Shown here: positions 23,990 through 35,515 of the stretch, one piece after another
Numbering within the stretch: the first letter of the stretch is position 1
Layout of the letters: each line of letters opens with the position of its first letter
NCBI GenBank assembly: GCA_015143295.1
Contig: CM026554.1
Span: forward strand, 52,078,627 to 52,142,626
DNA length: 64,000 nt
Reading direction: 5' to 3'
From: Tetracentron sinense
Lineage: Eukaryota > Streptophyta > Magnoliopsida > Trochodendrales > Trochodendraceae
The notes under the pieces: model-generated
What the model saw: the letters and a program-made list of their open reading frames with translations, nothing else
What the model was told of the DNA's origin: nothing
Databases searched by the model: none
Translations under genes and position numbers: made by a program

Positions 23990-25438
23990 ACTCTTCTCCT
24001 TGCCTTCAAAATAAAAGAAACACACATATGGTTATCAGTTAACACACTCTACACCCACCCACCCACCTACCTACCCACCCACATGTCCTTATTTTAGCAT
24101 AATTAATATCAGGGTGCTGTTACATCAATAATTATTGACTAAGACCATTTTTTATAAATGATTTGTCTATGAGCACCCATATCTCTAAACCCTCATCTAA
24201 AAAATTATTCTCATTCTAAGAATGAACTTGTGAAGCTCTCTTACATTGCCTTTAGAGAACTAACGAGTTGTAGAAAGACAAACTATTATAAACTTATCAA
24301 ACTAATTCATTTCTTTTCTATTTGTATATTTTTGTACCATTTTATTCAATTCTAGTGGAGTTTATGAAATTACTTTATTTTAAAATACCTTCTAAGTAAT
24401 AAACAATTGCTCCATACTCATTATTTTGAGATAAACATTCTACCAACCATTTCAAATAGTTTGATTTTCTCCACACTATTTTCAACATTAAGTTCCCTAT
24501 GATCTTTTATTACAAAATCTTTGACTCACACACAAAATAGGGATACAATATATAAGGAATTGAGTATGATTCATTCTATACAAATTTATTGGACTTTCAG
24601 TTAGGTTTGGGTTCACCAAAAGGGTAATAAATTATCTTGTTTTATGGTTTTAAGTTTAAAATGATGTATAATTAAAAAAATTATAGATATTTTTTTTTAC
24701 CCCCTTTGTGTGCTCGCAAAATTTGTTAAATTATAATAGGGGTGTACAATGAGCGGGTTGGACAGGGCTGAAGCTAGTTTGAGCTCAACTCATCTTATTT
24801 ATTCTCATGCCTATCCCAACCCAAACCAAACCCAAACCCAAACCCAAACCCAAACCCAAACTCATTACAATTACAATACATGAAGTCTAAACCCAATGTA
24901 CGATATTGTAAGTTTGGGTTGGGCTCGGGCCAGTCCATACTCAACTCAATATTCAAATTTATATTTTTTTGCTTGTAAAAATTGAAGAGGTAGAATAGAT
25001 CCAATTGTAGAGAAAAAAATGAGTAGAAAGAAAACCAAACTTAGCCCTTGAGTTTTGGATGCAAGATTGACTGACTAAGGCTTTAATCCTGTGAGGCAGT
25101 TTGGGTAAAATAAAGAAGATAAATTTTGGGCCGGGTTAGGTTAGTCCGGCTTTATTAAGTTTTACCCAAATCTAATCCAAATCCAAACACTTATTGAAGA
25201 TAGAACCTAAACCCAATCCAAACCCTTGGAACCTTAGTCCAGCCTCTCCTAATCCAGTCTACATCGTGCTATTTTAATGATGTACAATTAGTAAGTTATA
25301 TATTTGGTGTTAAGTAGCTCTGTGTGTGTGGTGTGTGTTTTCCCTTCTATCACCTGTAGCTTTGCCTCGTGGTATTGTTACCTTTACCAAAAAGAAAAAA
25401 AAAAAAGTAGCAGCACCCTAATTTTTAGGCGAGAGTTA
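23990..25438. other. Intergenic region upstream of the PPR gene
   Basis: No gene. Bases 24051-24082 are a CCCACCTA-type simple repeat. Bases 24816-24860 are a short tandem of the hexamer CCAAAC, which lies within an asymmetric repeat of about 24.73-25.27 kb having GTGTACAATGAGCGGGTTGG at its left end. The hexamer is not the plant telomere unit. The promoter of the PPR gene must lie in the right part, but no TATA box was convincing. Confidence 0.5.
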
Positions 25439-25538
25439 GCCTGATTGAGAGTAGGGTTAGCGCGCCTCATATGTTCATTGGCTAGCATTTTAGGTTCAAA
25501 GCTTCACACCTACACACAGTCTCTCTTTGACACTGAGA

Positions 25539-27146
25539 ATGTCGAGACCTCCAATGGCGCCATTGATGACTCTGCAACTGCGAAGGCTTCTCCTTCGCTG
25601 CTTCTCTTCATCTTCATCTTCATCTTCATCTTCTTCTCCTTCGATCAGATCTCCTCATTTCTCTCCTCTGCTCGAACGCTATTCTTTCTCCAATCCACAT
25701 CGCCATCTCTTCAATCCTCCTTCACATATTCTCTTTCCTTGTTCAAGAACCTTTGCAGATCATCCTACTCAACACAAGAACACAGATTTTCAAGACTCAG
25801 AACTGATCGCTCAAGAAATCTCCACAGAGCTTCTCAAGGACGCCAACGCTGAGTCTCTGTCACTGAATCAAAGGCTAGATCTTCATTTCTCTCACGTAAG
25901 TCCTACTCCTTCGCTGGTTCTTCAAGTCCTCAATCGATCCTCTGATGCAGGGCGTTCAGCTCTAGGGTTTCATCAATGGATCTCGTCTAGACCTGGTTTC
26001 AAGCACGACGACGAGACATTCTCTTACTTCGTGGACTACTTGGGACGCAGGAAGGATTTCAAGGCCATTCACGATGTCCTCGTCGATGGCCGTGGTGTCA
26101 CCGGCAGTAAAACCCTAGCTTCATCGATTGATCGTCTTGTTAGGGCTGGGCGATCTGCGCAGGCAGTGTCGTTCTTTGAGAAAATGGAGGAAGATTACGG
26201 TTTTGTCCGCAATCGCGAGTCACTCAAAATGATAGTATCCACTCTTTGTAACCACGGTTTTGCTGGGCATGCGGAGAAGATGGTGAAGAATCTGGCTCAT
26301 GAGTTTTTTCCCGATGGAGCTATTTGTGATTTGCTTATTAAGGGATGGTGTGTCGATGGGAAGCTCGATGAGGCAAGGAGATTGACGGGAGAGATTTATC
26401 GTGGAGGGTTTGAGCTTGGCACTATGGCTTACAATTCGATTCTTGATTGTGTATGTAAGCTTTGTAGGCGTAAGGATCCATTTCAGCTTCAGTCCGAGGT
26501 CGAGAAGGTCTTTGTTGACATGGATTTTGCTGGAGTTCCTCGCAATGTGAAGACTTTTAACGTGTTAATTTCCAACTTGTGCAAGATTAGGAAGACCGAG
26601 GATGCACTGAAGCTGTTTGAGAGAATGGGTGAGTGGGGTTGCTCTCCTGATTCTACAACCTTTCTTGTCCTCACAAGAAGCCTTTATCAGGCTGCAAGGA
26701 TTGCCGAGGGGGATGAAATGATTGACCGAATGAAATCTGCAGGGTTTGGGGATGTTCTCGATAAGAAGGCATATTATGGGTTCATAAAAATATTGTGTGG
26801 AATTGAACGGATTGATCATGCTATAAAAGTCTTTGCGAAGATGAAGAAGGATGGTTGCACACCTGGGATCAAGACTTATGATCTGTTGATGGGGAAATTG
26901 TGCGCTCATGGTCGCGGGGATAGAGCAAATGCTCTCTTTAATGAAGCCACAAAGAAAGGGGTACCTGTAACCCCCAAAGTGTATACGTTGGACCCAAGGT
27001 TTGCTAGGAAGCCTAAGGCCAAGAAGAATGAGAAGCCTAAGAGGGAGACATTGCCAGAGAAAATGGCTAGGAAGAGGAGGCGTCTTAGGAAACTCCGGCT
27101 AAGTTTTGTGAAGAAGCCAAAGCAAATGATGCGAAGAGCCTTTTGA
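25539..27146 (+). CDS. P-class pentatricopeptide repeat protein, PNM1-like, single exon
   Basis: An uninterrupted frame of 535 residues. The first ATG in frame is at 25539; in-frame ATGs at 25554 and 25566 are alternatives. The N-terminus has LQLRRLLLRCFSSS and a run of Ser from a TCT/TCA microsatellite (about 25606-25640), consistent with a mitochondrial presequence. About eight P-type repeats span residues 190-475, for example AYNSILDCVCKL, TFNVLISNLCKIRKTEDALK, AYYGFIKILCGIERIDHAIK and TYDLLMGKLCAHG. A very basic tail follows (RKPKAKKNEKPKRETLPEK, then KMARKRRRLRKL), resembling a nuclear localisation signal. Length and tail recall Arabidopsis PNM1 (At5g60960), a PPR protein found in mitochondria and nucleus. 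That orthology is from memory of the family. RNA targets cannot be inferred. Confidence 0.92.
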   Translation: MSRPPMAPLMTLQLRRLLLRCFSSSSSSSSSSSPSIRSPHFSPLLERYSFSNPHRHLFNPPSHILFPCSRTFADHPTQHKNTDFQDSELIAQEISTELLKDANAESLSLNQRLDLHFSHVSPTPSLVLQVLNRSSDAGRSALGFHQWISSRPGFKHDDETFSYFVDYLGRRKDFKAIHDVLVDGRGVTGSKTLASSIDRLVRAGRSAQAVSFFEKMEEDYGFVRNRESLKMIVSTLCNHGFAGHAEKMVKNLAHEFFPDGAICDLLIKGWCVDGKLDEARRLTGEIYRGGFELGTMAYNSILDCVCKLCRRKDPFQLQSEVEKVFVDMDFAGVPRNVKTFNVLISNLCKIRKTEDALKLFERMGEWGCSPDSTTFLVLTRSLYQAARIAEGDEMIDRMKSAGFGDVLDKKAYYGFIKILCGIERIDHAIKVFAKMKKDGCTPGIKTYDLLMGKLCAHGRGDRANALFNEATKKGVPVTPKVYTLDPRFARKPKAKKNEKPKRETLPEKMARKRRRLRKLRLSFVKKPKQMMRRAF

Positions 27147-28463
27147 TCACTAGATTCTGCCTATGCCAGGTTAGAATCATTGAGAAGCACAGCAAAAATT
27201 AGTAGGTTCTTTTGTAGAGCTTTGAACATTTATTGTTTTTTGTTCTTGTTGTTTTATTCTCTTTATGATGGCATTAAAATTGAAACTTAGTTCAGAATAG
27301 GTATATTTAGCTCACAGTTTTGCTTTTAACCTGCATTTTTTTATAATTTCTTATGAAGCATAGATAAACATAACTTGGCTGGGTGTTTATTCCCTGCTTC
27401 ACTCTAAACTAATAAGATTATCAAAGACAAAAAATTAAAAGCTATATGAGCCTCACCTTCCTGGCTTATACCAATATCCGTAGCACCGGATGTGATACTT
27501 TGGCAATTGATATCAAAATAGTTTGATCAGTTAAGAGTGCTTTGATTATCATTCTTGTCGGGAGCTCATTAGAAATGTGTGCCTCGTATGTGTCATTAAA
27601 TTTCTTAAAGTGCATACTGTTGTGATTTACCAAACCATATGGCTTTGAAACTGATTTAGTAGGAGTTCTGTTAGTGACATTGAAAATTCAATGAATTACT
27701 ACTAACGGTTTACACCATAATAGTGCTAGTTGATGAGAGTTACCTCGGGAACAAAAAATGTAAAATGGCTTTGGGTTATTCTTTCAATTCCAATAAAATG
27801 CAATTGAATCTAGTATGAGTTGGCAATCAGAACGTATATGGGTAGAAATTATAACGGGGTCTTTAAAAACAAGTAATTTCAGCTGTGCCCTTATCCTTTT
27901 TTTTAGGTTCAATAGGAATTCTTATTGGTTAGAACTTCCAATTATCTTGGTAGGAATCTGATATCTTTATTTCTGTCTCAGCAAATCTTTTTTTTCCCCA
28001 AGGGATCTTGATGTCTTTCTATTGGATTGCAGGTCTAATGGTCTATTCATTAGTTCCTATTTGTGGTGCACAATTGCGTGAAATGTAAGTAGTGGTTATA
28101 ACAATCCTTCCAGTTACTTCGTTCTTTATTTCTACTTGCAAGAATCTTGAGGCAAAGAATTTTGTTTCCACCGAGCTAAAATAATTTGTCGATGGCTCTA
28201 GTAAACCTAAGTCATCGCCTCGTCAGTAAATCAAGCAGGTTCTACAGGACTTTCATATATAGGTATTCTATAGATTTTTTTATGGTTTTCACTAGTGATA
28301 TATCCCTGGTATGAGGGAGCGGTAGCTCAGGGCTTCCCTTTAAAGAAGCTTTAGAGAATAGGGGCAAGTAGTACAACACTCCAGTACTAGAGTCAGAGAT
28401 ATGCCCTTCGGTAAAAGGTATACATTGAAAAATGCATCCAAAGTTGATAGTAGTTGGTTTTCA
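27147..28463. other. Intergenic region downstream of the PPR gene
   Basis: It contains the presumed 3' untranslated region of the PPR gene (AT-rich, to about 27.3 kb) and then unique-looking AT-rich sequence. No exon, RNA gene or clear repeat was recognised. Confidence 0.5.
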
Positions 28464-28957
28464 AATGATCTGAATCATAGTATTAAAACTCGGCGAGTCG
28501 ACTCGAAACTCGGCCGAGTCGACTTGGCTCAGCTAGGTTTTGAGTCGAGTTTGAGGCAAAACTCGGGTTTGACACTGAAAATCGAGTAACTCGCTCCGAC
28601 TCGCCCGAGTTTTTGCACTTTTTTTGTTAAAACAAAAAATCGAGTAAATCGTCTACCCGAATGACTAAATTATGTTTTTTTTTTTTTTTTTTAACACACC
28701 TCACCCACTCTTGAGTATAAATACAAAACAAAAGGGGGTGTTTAGTATATATTGAATTATATATCTCAGTTTAGGTATGGTTTATCATTAATTTTGAATT
28801 TCTAATACCATATATATAGTATTAGAAAAATATTATATATGTCCGAGTTTTAGGTGTCATTACTCGGACGAGTTTTGCTCGAGTTTCCGAGTTGATTCTA
28901 CTTGGCAAGTTTTCGAGTCGAGTCGAGTTTTCGGGTTTTAAAACAATGATCTGAATC
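28464..28957. mobile_element. Repeat with 13-bp target duplication and inverted 'TTTAAAACTCGG' ends
   Basis: AATGATCTGAATC occurs at both edges (28464-28476 and 28945-28957). Between them the left end reads TATTAAAACTCGGCGAGTCG and the right end, reversed, GTTTTAAAACCCGAAAACTC. Inside are many GACTCG/CGAGTC motifs and a T-run at 28676-28691. Inverted ends suggest a DNA transposon, but a 13-bp duplication is longer than usual for MITEs. Not coding. Confidence 0.65.
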
Positions 28958-29842
28958 CCTCCTCTGGTTCTGCTAGGTAATGTAATGTCATCAGTCTATA
29001 CTAGTTTTGAAACAAAAGGAATCTTAAAGTGTTGATTATTTTGGCTGTGTTTGGTATTTTGGTTTATTGAAATTCTAACGGACATCTGGTTTGATTCTGT
29101 ACTTGTAGAAATTTAATGGGACATCTGGTCATTATATCTCCTCAATCAAGATGCGGCATTCCTTGATATGTTTGGCTTAGCATCATTTATACTTGCAGAA
29201 TAAAAGGGTTTTTAGGATGTACTGTTTTCCTATGGCCTGCATTTGCTAGATGTTATGCGCAAAATCATATGATTTTTTTTGCTTGAGTTTTGAAGGGGTT
29301 TTAGCCAATCTACACTGAATGGTGATTTGGAGATTGAATAGTGTCTTGGAGATGGGTGGGTTGGAGTAAAAAACTTTTTAGTGGGGCTAGTACCTCCATA
29401 TATGAAGAAGATGCCGTTTTGGAGATGGATTATGGAGACTTGTGTTGGAGATGCTCTTAGAAAGGTAAGCTTTATTCAATCACAAAAAAAGTCTTTTTTC
29501 TTATCGAAAATTTTGTTTATCTGGTCCTGGTGGGTTAGATGAAAATGGTTGATCGGTTGATTTAGACTTGAATTTTGGAGATGGGTTTTTGATTTCTAGC
29601 AATGGGGTTCAGATTAGAGTGAGATAAGATCCTATTCTACTTGTTCTCTCTCTTCTCTTTCCTTTCTTACTTTGTTGTTTGTTAGGGAGGTGGGTTTGAA
29701 CTTTGAATTCAGTGATGTATTGGATTTTGGATTTTTCTTTGAATTTTACAATTGATTTCACAAAGTCGAAGCGAATTAAATAGAATAATAATAATAATTA
29801 TTATTATTATTATTTTTTTATAGTGGTAGATGGGTTTAGGAA

Positions 29843-30030
29843 TCGGTCTATGGGTACTCCCAAATATACTCCCGAATCTTAACCCTTTAATTCAAATAAT
29901 TAAGGGCCAAGATTAGATTTGGCTTGGTTTATTGTCATTTTCTAAAGTCACATCAGCTCTAATCTTGACCATTAATTATTTGAATTAAAGGGTTAGGATT
30001 TGGGAGTATGTTTGGGAGTACCCATAGATT
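29843..30030. mobile_element. MITE of the GGGTACTC family, copy 3
   Basis: The ends TCGGTCTATGGGTACTCCCA and, reversed, AATCTATGGGTACTCCCAAA pair over about 60 bp with an inner arm containing TTAACCCTTTAATTCAAATA. It is the best preserved of three copies in the window. An ATT trinucleotide repeat precedes it (29784-29815). Confidence 0.8.
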
Positions 30031-30271
30031 TATCTGATTGCAATACTGATTGAATTGACCAATGAGGACTGCACATTAGACTACATAGTCTAATGCGGTA
30101 GTAAGTTAAGCATTTCCTTTTTTGTTTCATTCGTTTGATCTAAAAAACTTTTCCTCGTGTTTTGGTTTTCGTTCGGTCATAATAAGTTTTGTTACCTTCA
30201 AGCCGCTATAAGAGAGTATGTTGCCTGAATCTCTTTTGTCATTGTCGTGTGTAAAATTAATTTTTTTCTTA

Positions 30272-32290
30272 GGGCCCATTTGGTTCGGATTAAAATAAGC
30301 ACTTATATAGGGGTTAAATGATTATGAAGGGATTATGGTTAGATAATAGCATTTGGTTGGGTTAATGATAAGCGCTTATTTAATAACCGGTGATTTCGTA
30401 ATCGACAAGGGGGGTGCTTATGGTGCGCAATAACCACTTAACGCGTGAAATTTATCGGGGCTTTTTGACGGAAGAGAACGCGAAACAAAATACGATCTCT
30501 CATCTTCTCCTCTCTTGACCGAACCAAAACGGGCTCCTCCTCTCCTTGGACAGCAGGTACTGCACTCCTCCTCCTTTTATTTTTCTAAAATCCAAGGGTA
30601 GATGGGTTTACCCTAAGGGTGGATGAATCTTAACCACAGTTAAATGGGGTTAGAAGGGGGGACACATAGCAAGAAAATGGGAACCGAGATGCCCCTCCTT
30701 GCGTCACCAACCGAGGAGGTGATTATTTTCATTTGATAATAGGGTTTCAGCCAATTTAGGGGTTTTGTGAATGTGTTTTTTGAGTTTTTTTTTTGTTATC
30801 CATTTCTGGATAATCATAAAAAAAAAGGTATTGATCGATTTCTCCCTTTTGTATTTTTCCTGTCATTGATTTGATTTCTATGCTTATTCGTCTCTTAGAG
30901 GTGTAAATCCTCTCTTGCATTGGATCATAATCTGTTGGTGATTGAAAAATGAACTTCAAAGTGAAATTCTCTAAGGAAAGTTTTCAAAATACTCCCATTC
31001 CATATAGATTGTCGTAACATGGATATAAATCTAGAAATCATAACCAAAAAGGGGCGCACTAAAAAGGGGCGCACTGTAGGGAGGGTCCTTTTAAGTAGAT
31101 GACTCGTTGGGCCGTCGGAGCGGGACTTCTATGGGAAAAAGAACTTGAAAAACTTCGTTTTTCAAAGAGAATTTAGTGGTTGATTTCATCACAAGCAATT
31201 AAGTGCATTTTTATGCTCTTCGATTTAGCAAAGAGTAATGTATCAAGGATTTTATTGAGAACCAGAAAGTAGGAAGGTTAGAAATCCTTAGCAAAAAGAG
31301 CACATGTATTCTAAGGACTTTAAGTATTCTGAAGGAATTGGTTATTTCTGAATGGTTAAGAGTAGGATATGAGCTTGGGGTAATCAGTAATCATGGAGGT
31401 CTTCTCGCTGCCTAGGGGTTTATCTTACCTTTCAAGAATGACTGAGTGAGTAAGCTTGCACACTGGAAACCACTTTTCCTCCCTCTGCAGCCAACATAAT
31501 GCATTACCATAAAGAAATGGCGAACTCTGTGTACTACAGGAAAACTAAAAAACTTTCTTCCAATACTCAGATGATATTATAACTTGGGTACCAACTAAGA
31601 AGGTAATCCTTATAAGAACAAGGACTGCCACTGCAAAGAAATCTCTGTTATGCACAGAAAGACAAAAGACCATTTCTTTAATGAATCATTCATTCATTTG
31701 AGTGACTCAGCTCAAATTGATGAATTCTGTGAACCAGTGGCAACATGTGACTTGGAATGTTAGATTATGATATGTTGTTCTTTTACTATTATAATGTGAA
31801 ATCTAAATAATTTAGAGCTTATTTGAAAATTAGAGTTCACTTGGACTTTAGAGTGTTAAACTAGTTTAATTGAATGTCTAAATTTTTTTGACGTAGAGGT
31901 TTTACCTCTAAAGTATTAAAAGACATGGGGAAAGTTATCATATTTTTGTTTTTTTATCCATAAAAGGGAAAAGTGGATGAATGGGAAGGTGGACTTAGCA
32001 TTGCTCTAGTTAAAATAATGTAATTACATAAAATTGACTTGTCTTTATAAAAATTATGGTATGTTTATATTTGTAATTATTATCTTAAACTAGGTACTTT
32101 GTAAAACAACTACAATGAACTTCTGAAATAATCAATTTTTGCATTGGGGTGAACCAAACATGATTATTATCCGCATAATCACTTATTGACTGTGTCCAAC
32201 CAAACATGATTACAGCTATAAGCACTTATTGACATTAGCTCTTCTCAACATAATCGCTTATGATTGCAATAATCTGAACCAAACAGGCCC
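30272..32290. mobile_element. 2.0-kb non-autonomous PIF/Harbinger element
   Basis: The TSD TTA is at 30269-30271 and 32291-32293. The left terminus is GGGCCCATTTGGTTCGGATT and the right terminus reversed is GGGCCTGTTTGGTTCAGATT. Subterminal motifs AAGCACTTA and CATAATC repeat near both ends. TTA duplication with GGGCC-TTTGGTT ends is typical of Tourist/PIF elements. No transposase frame exists inside. A 'TTAACCACAGTTAAATGGGG' unit lies at 30.60-30.66 kb. Confidence 0.82.
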
Positions 32291-32678
32291 TTAGTGATTT
32301 GATGCATTGCTATTTGAAAATTCTACACCCCATTTGACAGCCTTTTAGTGCAAAAAAATTGTTAGATGTGTCATTTAACTCAATATTCAATATACTTAAA
32401 AAGAGATTTGGATGACTGAATTAAATAAATAGGAATTTGTGGTGAAAGGTTCAGTGATTGTTTCTTGGTTTAGTGATTTGGTTCTCATATCACATGGCAA
32501 CACTATCCAGTTTTTGGTTACCTTCAGAGTTAGACAACTGAGGAGTTTATGAACATGATTAGCAACACTTTTGACTTGCAAAATTGACTAGAGGATTTCC
32601 CTTGTTGCGGGCTGTGATAGTAGCCAAGTATGGGGCCCTTTCGTGCTGGATTCCGAAAGAGGTCAGGAGGGCACATGG

Positions 32679-35515
32679 TGTGATACCCCGAACCCACGCC
32701 TAGGGAATCAAGTTCCGAGACGCGTGTCCGTTCGTCAAATCATGTAAGCGGAAGATTTTACCCGCAAAAATACGAGAAATTTAAACATTTATCAGATGCT
32801 CCCAAAAAGCAAATAATACCTGTCATCACAATAGACATCATACAAACCATATACCTGTATTATTTACATCAAGTTTGTTTTACAAAAGTAGGCATCTCTA
32901 TCACGCCAGGTACAACTTGTACAAGCTTCCAAAATATCCAGATAGATTTTTCACTTACTGGTCAGCAGCTCCAAGATCTGCTGACACAAAAAGTCAGTGA
33001 GCTATGAAGCCCAATAAAACCACAATCCTTCTAAACTATTTTCCACATAATAACACGCATCAATAATGATATAATAAGCAGTTCAATTTGCATGTTACAA
33101 TAAAATAGAACAGTATATAATAAATTGTGACCCAAGGTCACTTAGGGTTACGTCACCCTAACAGAGGTTCGCGACCTCACATTACTCTCTAATTATGAGG
33201 TTCAGTTATGAATGTATTATATTACCAAATTATCGTTTCGATCATCAATCATGTTTCATTTCGAGTCCTAAGACTCTATTAATTGGCCACAGCCCACAAA
33301 TGTTTAGCTTAAAGTCTCTAAATCATAACCATAATACATTGAGTCATTTAGACTCACACACGCTGTTCCGGCTTTCACCCGAACATGACAAAACCTTGGG
33401 TATACCAACTCAACTCACCTGGAATCCGATGATTCCATACCGAACTATGAGTCCACCAACTCAAACAAATACACTAACTCTGAGTATACCAACTCAGACT
33501 ACTTCGTATCCGAAGCTTACACACACAACATGGGCATTCACCCAATAAGGACATATTTTTTCATTCAATTGACTGGCCACATCTACCGTGTATTCGCCGC
33601 CATCGCCCTGAGTATCAGTTATAAAGGAACCCCGACCAACCTGCCTACTGTCATCTTCTGGCTAGTCTATGGAGGAACCCCGACATCTATACCAATGCTG
33701 ACATCTCCTGACGTTCCACCAAGAAGGGACCCCGATAGACACGGTGCCGACATCTTCTAACCCACCCAGAGAGGAACCCCGGACTATACACTATCTGATG
33801 TTTAGCCGCTTTAAACTCCCTAGGACTCCGACATCTCCTGACTACCGGTCACGGAGGAACCACGGGCCATGCAGGACACCGCCACTCCTGACCTAGTCCA
33901 AGAGGCACCACGGACGACCTAGACAAACAGACCGACATCTCCCGACTATCAGTCACGGAGGAACCCCGGGCCATGCTGGACACCGACTCTCCTGACCTAG
34001 CCAAAGAGGCACCACGGACGACCTAGACAAACAGACCGACATCTCCCGATTATCAGTCACGGAGGAACCCCGGGCCTTACTGGGCACCGACTCTCCTGAC
34101 CTAGCCAAAGAGGAACCACAGACTATACTTAACCCTGGTTAGATTTTCTAACCACAGGTTAACCCCAGTTAACCCAAGCCTCGCTTGATTAACTGAAATA
34201 CTTGGGCCTCGCGCCCGTGAACTAACTCCGGTAACACACCGTCCCGTTAGGGAACGTTTTCAAGCTAATGGTTGTCTCCATAGCTTTACAAGACATGCAA
34301 AACAATTTTTCGTCACCCTAGAGTGGCGATACAATTTACCCGGGACCCGATCTGGGCTCCCCGAGAGACCACATACAATCGCAACATCACATAGGGGTCT
34401 CCGCCCCTATTTCATTCACGTCAAAAGACATGCATATACATCACATGAAATAATATAGCAAAATAAGCGGAAAAAGGAGAAGAAAAGATAGGGGTTTTAC
34501 TGTTTCACGCGTTTCGAGGCCTCGTAGGCAAAAACAGATGTCACCAACGCGTTCCCAACGACGATCAACCCCAGGGTAGAGCGCATGCAACTTTCTCTCT
34601 CCACTTTCTCTCTCAACCTTTTTCTCTCTTTCTCTCTACACGCAAAACGAGACGCCGGAGAGAAAATCGGACGCCGCCAACGCGTCGGGGACGTCAAAAA
34701 ACCTCAAGGACCCACTTCTCTCTTCTTTCTCTCTCCTCTTTCTCTCTCTTCCTTTCTCTCTCCTCACTCTCTCTCTAAAATCTACTGTGGCAGAATCTCC
34801 TCACTCTCTCTCTAAAATCTACTGTGGCAGATAAGCACATGATCATATTTAATGGTCCCATTGACCAAGTCAACGGTTGACCCATTTGACTATTTTTTTT
34901 TTCTCTTATGTATACGGCCTCCGTGGTCCTACTTAAAGACATCCGATTTTGACGAAACTTTAGGTGACCGAACTTGGGGCAGTCCGACACCTACTGTAAA
35001 AATTTCGGAGAAAAATACTGAGTTTTGACAGCTACACTTTAGTCCGGAAGAAAATTGCAAAACCCACTAATTTCCTGATTTCGAACACAAAACAGGCCGC
35101 CGTTTCTTCGTTTGAGATAACTAACTGCCGAGACGACAGACATTAGTCCCCACTGCCGACTGACACACATTAGTGCCAACCGCACGGATTTCTATTAGGA
35201 TCTCTAACAAATATTGGGTCCTACTTAATTTCTGGAAGTATGAAAATTTCTCATTTTTCTCAATTTTATCACACATAATGGCCCCGCGGTCCCGCGAAAT
35301 GATACTTGATGGAGCCGATACAGTAGGGGTGTGTCCCGGCAGTCGACCAGCACACTGTGTGCGATTTTCGCCAAATGATACTGAGATTTCCTCTGTGCAC
35401 TTCAACCCTGAGCAAAATCCCCTTCTTATTAATTTAACAAATAATTAACTAATTAACCTTCATTAAGGACCCATAAACACATAATTTTATTATATTAAAA
35501 TTCCGGGTCGTTACA
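32679..35515. mobile_element. 2.8-kb solo LTR or coding-less LTR element inside the LINE
   Basis: It opens TGTGATACCCCGAACCC and closes CCGGGTCGTTACA, a TG...CA pair with partly inverted ends. Flanks CATGG (32674-32678) and CATGT (35516-35520) are a 4/5 five-base target duplication. The two sides restore continuous LINE protein. No gag, protease, integrase or reverse transcriptase reads in any frame. The inside has a tandem repeat at 33.83-34.13 kb, CT-rich DNA at 34.58-34.83 kb and a duplicated 'CTCTCTAAAATCTACTGTGG' segment (about 34.77-34.83 kb). A single long LTR left by recombination is the simplest reading. Confidence 0.72.
33828..34118. repeat. Tandem repeat of about 110 bp within the LTR element
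   Basis: Nearly three units carry GTCACGGAGGAACC-CGGGCC, then GGACACCG-CTCCTGACCTAG, then AAGAGG-ACCACGGACGACC, then GACAAACAGACCGACATCTC. Units two and three are the most alike. Earlier, looser copies of the 'GAGGAACCCCGAC' phrase extend back to about 33.62 kb. Confidence 0.75.

Noticed and set aside
24816..24860. Possible interstitial telomere repeat
   Set aside because: The unit is the hexamer CCAAAC, not the plant heptamer CCCTAAA; it is a microsatellite inside a repeat.
28316..28345. GGTAGCTCAGGGC as part of a tRNA gene
   Set aside because: No matching acceptor stem, anticodon arm or box B at the right spacing.
33195..33760. Two ORFs of 117 and 76 codons
   Set aside because: They lie wholly in the non-coding LTR element, are Thr/Pro-rich by composition and match no domain.
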